Positions 59,435 through 64,000 of a DNA stretch of 64,000 bases are shown here, piece after piece. Location of the stretch: positions 4,393,501 through 4,457,500 of the forward strand of contig CP126204.1 in the NCBI GenBank assembly GCA_030272155.1. Direction: 5' to 3'. Both the position numbers and the translations under genes were made by a program. The notes below the pieces were generated by a model. That model had not been told where the DNA came from. It did no database searches and was given only the letters and a program-made list of their open reading frames with translations. The DNA is from Tetradesmus obliquus. Its lineage: Eukaryota > Chlorophyta > Chlorophyceae > Sphaeropleales > Scenedesmaceae. Every line of letters starts with the position of its first letter. The stretch's first letter is position 1.

Positions 59435-62400
59435 GCAACCAGGTGGCAGCGACAGCAGGCAATCAGGCGGCAGCACACGAGGCAGCGAGGGCATGTTTCT
59501 CAGCAAACTGCAACATCCTCGCCAGCAAGAGCAGCTGAACCAGACTGTGTGTGCACCATGCCAGATGCTGCAGCAGGCTGCAACCCATTGCTCGCGCAGC
59601 GCGCAAGCACCACATCGCCACACACGCAGCATCAAGGCTGCCCCCAACCAGCCAGCTGATGCGGCCTTTAGCATCCCGATCCGCTTTGCGCAACATGCAG
59701 CCGCCACCCTGTTGCACTGCAACCCTCCCCACGCCATATTCACAACCACCTGCTTGCTCATGCGGCCGCCGCCGTGCCCTGCCGCCTCGCGCAGCATGCA
59801 GCCGCCACCCTGGCACACCACAACCAACCCGCCCCCACCCCACACCTGCTTCTCAACACCCACCTGCTTGCTAATGCGGCCATCGCCGTTCTCGTCCGCC
59901 TCGCGCAGCATGCGCTTTGCCTCCGCGATGCGCTCGTCCTCGCTGGCGGGCTCGCTGAAGTAGGCGGCCGGCAGCTCGCTCAGCAGCTCGTCCAGGTCGA
60001 TGAAGCCGTCGCCGTCCAGGTCCATGCGGTTGAAGGCCTGGTCCACATACGACTGCCACTCCTGCTCCTGCATGACCTGCAGTTAACAACGGCGCAGATG
60101 CAGTTGACATTCGGCAATTGGCAAAGGTGAGGGGTGCGCAGCAGCAGCAGGTCCATGCGGTTGAAGGCCTGGTCCACATACGACTGCCACTCCTGCTCCT
60201 GCATGACCTGCAGTTAACAACGGCGCAGATGCAGTTGACATTCGGCAATTGGCAAAGGTGAGGGGTGCGCAGCAGCAGCAGGTCCATGCGGTTGAAGGCC
60301 TGGTCCACATACGACTGCCACTCCTGCTCCTGCATGACCTGCAGTTGAACAACGGCGCAGATGAAGTTAAAATTCGGCAGTTGGCAAAGGTGAGGGGTGA
60401 GCAGCAGCAGCAGCAGGTCCATGCGGTTTGAAGGCCTGGTCCACGTAGCTCTGCCACTCCTGCTCCTGCATCACCTGCGGTTGAAAAACGGCGCAGAGAC
60501 ATTCGGCAGTTGGCAAAGGGGAGGGGTGAGCAGCAGCAGCAGCAGCATGTCCATGCGGTTGAAGGCCTGGTCCAAATAGTTCTGCCACTCTTGCTCCTGC
60601 ATGACCTGCGGAGGATGATGGGCACTTGGCGGTTGGGGGTGTTCATTTTGCCGTGCGCAGCACAAATGATGGGACAGACACAAACTGTAGTCCCGACACA
60701 CATCACCACATCTTAGGCACGAGGAACAGTCAGTGCCTGCAACTCTATGGCCACGGCTGCTACTGCATGCAGAACCAGTGCCCAGGTACCAGCCAGCTCA
60801 AGCACACACGTGCAGCACCACCTATGCCAGCGCCGTCTCTGGCAAGGTCCTGCAGTGCAGTGCTGGCAGCAACCAGCCGCTCACCTGCCCCCAGTCAATG
60901 AGCGTGGCGTACAACGCACCGGCGCTGGCCGCCAGCAACCCAGATTGCAGCCACCAGGTGCAGCACGACACCCCAACATACACAAATCGTCCTGTTGCAT
61001 GATAAACACACAGCGCCTCACCTGCCCCCAGTCGATGAGCGTGGCCAGGAACTCATCGCCGCCCACGTTGCCGTCGTGGTCCATGTCCATCTTCTCCATC
61101 AGCTGCCGCACCTGCAAGCACAAGACAACAGGCAGCGGGAGGCAGCAGCAGCACGAGTTGCTGTTGACGACCATGAAGTGAGAACAGCACAAGACAAACC
61201 ATCTGCTCCGTCAGTTGGAGCACTAGCAGCCAGCGATGGAGCGAGCTGCACGTGGTCAGGAAAGTGAATCACAAGACTGCCTCAATCTGGCGGTCGTCCA
61301 ACTCCGCATGACATGGCCACAGCAAGCGTTGTGACTAGCAGCATCGCCGTACCTCGGACTCGTTGACCACGAGCGCAACATACACACGGAGAAGCCGCTC
61401 CAACATTGCAGCGACCACACATACAGCAGGCAGACCAGACCTAAAGTAAGCTAACAGCGTCAGGGGCCGCACCTCGGACTCGTTGACCACGTAGCCCTGG
61501 CCGCGCAGGCCGTCCGCCAGCTCCTCAAAGCTGATGGTGCCGCTCTTGTCCTTGTCGTACGCCGCAAACAGCTCCTGCAAGGGCAGGGAACAAGCAGCAT
61601 CAGTCAGGCCACACTGATGAGCAGCAGAGTAGAGCTGTCCAGAAACAGAGTGTACGCAGCACATACATCTGCACTGGAGCGTGTCGTCGGCCGCGAACAT
61701 CTCCTGCAAGAGGAGGGAGCAGCAATAGACATGCCACACGCAAGTGGTTTTCGGCAATTACAGCAGATACAAGACGCATGGCAACAGGTGTAGCGCACCC
61801 GACAGCACAAAACGGTACATGCTCACAACCCCTTGAGGCAGAACTTGAAGCAACAGCAGCACAGTGATGTGCTTGAACAGCTCCCGCTGCAGCGTCAACT
61901 GCAGTTCATTGCAAACGGGCAGCAATGCCATGCCGGCGCCCTTTGCATATGCCGCAGCAACGGCAGCCCAGACAGACCATGCACAAGTTGGGGCTGTAAG
62001 CTGCCGTGCCGCACCTGCAGCGCGTTGCTGAAGCTGGGCGCCTTGCCACGGTTGCGCATGTCCTCGGTGATCATGCGCAGCACCACCTGCTTCAGATGCG
62101 TGTAGGTGGCAAAGCGCTGCAGGCGCTGCACCACGCTGCCCTGCAAGGGTGGGGTGATGAAGCGGCGGCGCAGCATCGGGCAAACAGCATACGCAACAGG
62201 TTGACGGTTAGGAACAAAACTGCTTCATAGCTCATGCCTGCAAGCAGTACAAGAGGTTGAACACAGGGCACTGCACAAGCTGGCCAACACAGCTTGGCAT
62301 GCAATCAGAAGCAAGCCAGAGCCATGTGCTGCCCACACACGCATCTACACAGCGCCACATGATGTCAACCAGTTAATGCTGATGTTGCTCAACACCGCAC

Positions 62401-64000
62401 CTTGAGCGGCATGTCGTTGGCCGCGCCCTCCACCGCCAGCCAGGGGTGCTCCAGCGCCTCAGCAGCGCTGGGCCGCAGCACGGGGTTGCGCTGCAGCAGC
62501 CGCTCCAGGAAGTCGCGCGCGGCGGCGCTCAGCGGCTGCAGCTCCGGCGCGTCCCAGTCGATCTCGTTGGACAGGATGGCCTGCAAGTGGTGAGAAATGT
62601 GACGAGATGTCATGTTACATGACAGATAGCGTAGGCCCGCGGAAGGGCTCAGCCAGCCAGGGGGAGCAGGGGAGTGAGTTGGGTGGCACCCAAGTGGAAA
62701 CAGATAGCACAAGACAGTAAGCAGTGGTTGAGGCATGACAATGGAATGGGCCTAGGGCAGCACACCAGCCGTTCTTGCAGCAGAGAGCCTCTGTGTTGCA
62801 AGCAGTGCACTGCAGGGAGTGCTGAAGCCCATCAAGCCACTAGCCCTCCCCGTCCCTTGCTAATCCCTCCTCTCAGTCTCTCTCCGTCACACTCCCTCTC
62901 CCTCTCTCTCTCACTCTCTCGCTCTCACTCTCTCGCGCTCTCTCCAGCCGTCACCAACCCCACCTGCGTGCGTAGCACCAAGCTTGGAGTGTGCACCAGC
63001 TTTACCATCCGCGGGCCATGCTGACGAGGCCCCCTGCGCGAAAACCAGCGGTCAACCCGCAGCGCCACCCGCACCACACCCAGCACCAGCCAGCGCAGCG
63101 CATTCTGCAGCGCCACGCTGGCAGCACACCGCAGCAGCCAGCGCGCAGCACGCAGCGCGTGCGCTGACAGGCTGAGCCGCGGCGGCGGCGGCAGCTGCAC
63201 CGCAATCACCACGGCCGGCAGCGAGGTGCTGCCTGAGCCCTGCTGCTGCTTGACCACACTCTCCCCTCCTGCTCCTCTTACACTCCCGCCACTCTTGTCA
63301 CCCTCGTCACTCTTGTCATAGCTGCACACCTTCCACACGTCGCTCAGCGTCTCGTTGCGCACGTCCTCCCAGAAGGGGAAGCGCCCCGTCAGCAACTGGT
63401 AGCCCAGCATGCCCACGCTCCACAGGTCGGCCTTCTCGTCGTAGCACTGCATCACCAGCTCGGGCGCCATGTACGCCGGCGTGCCTACACATGCACGGCG
63501 TACAGCAGCAGCAGCAGTTACAGAGGCAGCAGGTGCAACCATACACAACCACACCGGCCAGTTTTTTTGTCGCAGCACTGCATCACCAGCTCGGGCGCCA
63601 TGTACGCCGGCGCGCCTGCACATGCACAGCGTACAGCAGGAGCAGTCACAGCAGCAGTAGCAGTCATACACAACCACACAGGCACGCTTTCTCATCGTAG
63701 CACTGCATCACCAGCTCGGGCGCCAAGTACGCCGGCGTGCCTGCGGCAGCACAGCATACAGCAGCAGCAGCAGCAGTCACAGCAGCAGCGATCAGATACA
63801 GTCACAGGCAGCCTTGCGTTGTAGCACTGCATCACCAGCTTGGGCGCCAAGTATGCCGGCGTGCCTGCGGCAGCACAGCATACAGCAGCAGCAGCAGCAG
63901 CAGTCACAGCAGCAGCAATCAGATACAGTCACAGGCAGCCTTGCGTTGTAGCACTGCATCACCAGCTCGGGCGCCATGTATGCCGGCGTGCCTACAGCAG
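59301..64000 (-). CDS. Calcium-dependent protein kinase (CDPK), N-terminal part off window
   Basis: Exons: 63484-63330, 62580-62401, 62140-62015, 61574-61473, 61111-61022, 60076-59864, 59396-59301. Phases agree and code for about 320 C-terminal residues; the N-lobe and catalytic loop lie beyond the right edge. The first exon holds the activation segment and helix F ([39 protein letters not shown]). The second ends the kinase ([18 protein letters not shown]). The third is the autoinhibitory junction and start of the calmodulin-like domain. Four canonical EF-hand loops follow: [36 protein letters not shown], and [12 protein letters not shown], the last split between the final two exons. Calcium binding to the EF-hands relieves autoinhibition in this family, which phosphorylates Ser/Thr. 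The C-terminus is short ([16 protein letters not shown]). Open sequence after 63330 is intron. Confidence 0.93.
59735..59900 (-). repeat. Two-copy CDPK exon 3' edge carrying EF4
   Basis: The end of the EF3/EF4 exon ([17 protein letters not shown] plus GTGGGT, 59864-59910) recurs diverged at about 59742-59795 in the next intron. The copy has lost acidic residues (Arg-Arg-Pro in place of Gly-Asp-Gly). Confidence 0.85.
60010..60612 (-). repeat. Five-copy ~120-base array of CDPK exon carrying EF3, 5' edge
   Basis: The acceptor and start [19 protein letters not shown] occur at about 60076 (used), 60212, 60332, 60475 and 60608. Intron sequence between copies (caattggcaaaggtgaggggt) is also repeated. 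The outermost copies are more diverged (e.g. NYLDQ in place of SYVDQ). Confidence 0.93.
61340..61500 (-). repeat. Two-copy EF1 exon 3' edge
   Basis: The exon end VVNESE and donor at 61471-61490 recurs at about 61350-61372. Confidence 0.8.
63445..64000 (-). repeat. Five-copy ~126-base array of CDPK activation-segment exon 5' edge
   Basis: The acceptor plus [15 protein letters not shown] occurs at about 63484 (used), 63617, 63743, 63866 and 63993. The outer copies change M to L and one lacks the Asp-Glu that follows. Intervening AGC tracts are part of the unit. The array runs off the window. Confidence 0.92.

Noticed and set aside
62925-63330. Coding extension of the CDPK exon past WKV (about 120 residues, Leu/Arg-rich)
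   Set aside because: A GTGTGC donor follows the conserved ETLSDVWK and the next exon resumes the kinase fold in phase; the extension does not fit the kinase domain.

Overview
This window is nuclear DNA from a green alga, most likely a chlorophycean. The evidence is G+C-rich DNA dense in CAG/CTG triplets (Gln, Ala, Ser and Leu runs in proteins), many small exons with GTGAGT/GTGCGT-like donors and (T/C)GCAG acceptors, TGTAA-type polyadenylation signals after stop codons, and plant-type proteins (TOM6, a plant-like sulfite oxidase without a cytochrome b5 domain, a CDPK, a chloroplast COG0354 protein). Species cannot be fixed from the sequence.

Layout. 1-5.4 kb (+): 3' part of a large Q/A/S/L-rich helical protein, not recognised. 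6.5-7.7 kb (+): a 45-residue TOM6-like ORF followed 11 bases later by an intronless ASH2-type SPRY protein, apparently one two-cistron message. 9.1-12.5 kb (-): sulfite oxidase, five exons. 14.9-29.5 kb (-): a receptor-like kinase in 16 exons whose phases all agree (2,181 residues: signal peptide, ectodomain, one membrane helix, TKL-like kinase, Q-rich tail). 30.2-32.2 kb (-): a four-exon, 253-residue organelle-targeted coiled-coil protein. 32.7-40.3 kb (+): an eleven-exon, 494-residue chloroplast GcvT/YgfZ-like (COG0354) protein, divergent from the previous gene across a 461-base spacer. 40.7-44.2 kb: an LTR-like pair of 466-base direct repeats, then a foreign-looking ORF pair joined by a -1 slippery heptamer. 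44.6-47.2 kb: about 2.6 kb of uninterrupted (AC)n. 47.2-59.3 kb: gene-poor, repeat-rich DNA with a possible minus-strand membrane-protein gene and a possible small two-exon gene. 59.3 kb to the right edge (-): C-terminal half of a calcium-dependent protein kinase with four EF-hands.

The most striking pattern is shared by every multi-exon gene. Exon edges are embedded in tandem arrays (2 to 12 copies, units about 60-260 bases) that carry a piece of exon, its splice site and flanking intron. Only one copy per array is continuous with the rest of the exon; the others lie in the intron (or 3' UTR) as diverged copies. Much intron length here is built this way. The TOM6-ASH2 pair and the -1 frameshift ORF pair are the other two observations I would follow first.

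Exon structures were derived by hand from splice signals, reading phase and family conservation. They are not supported by transcript data.
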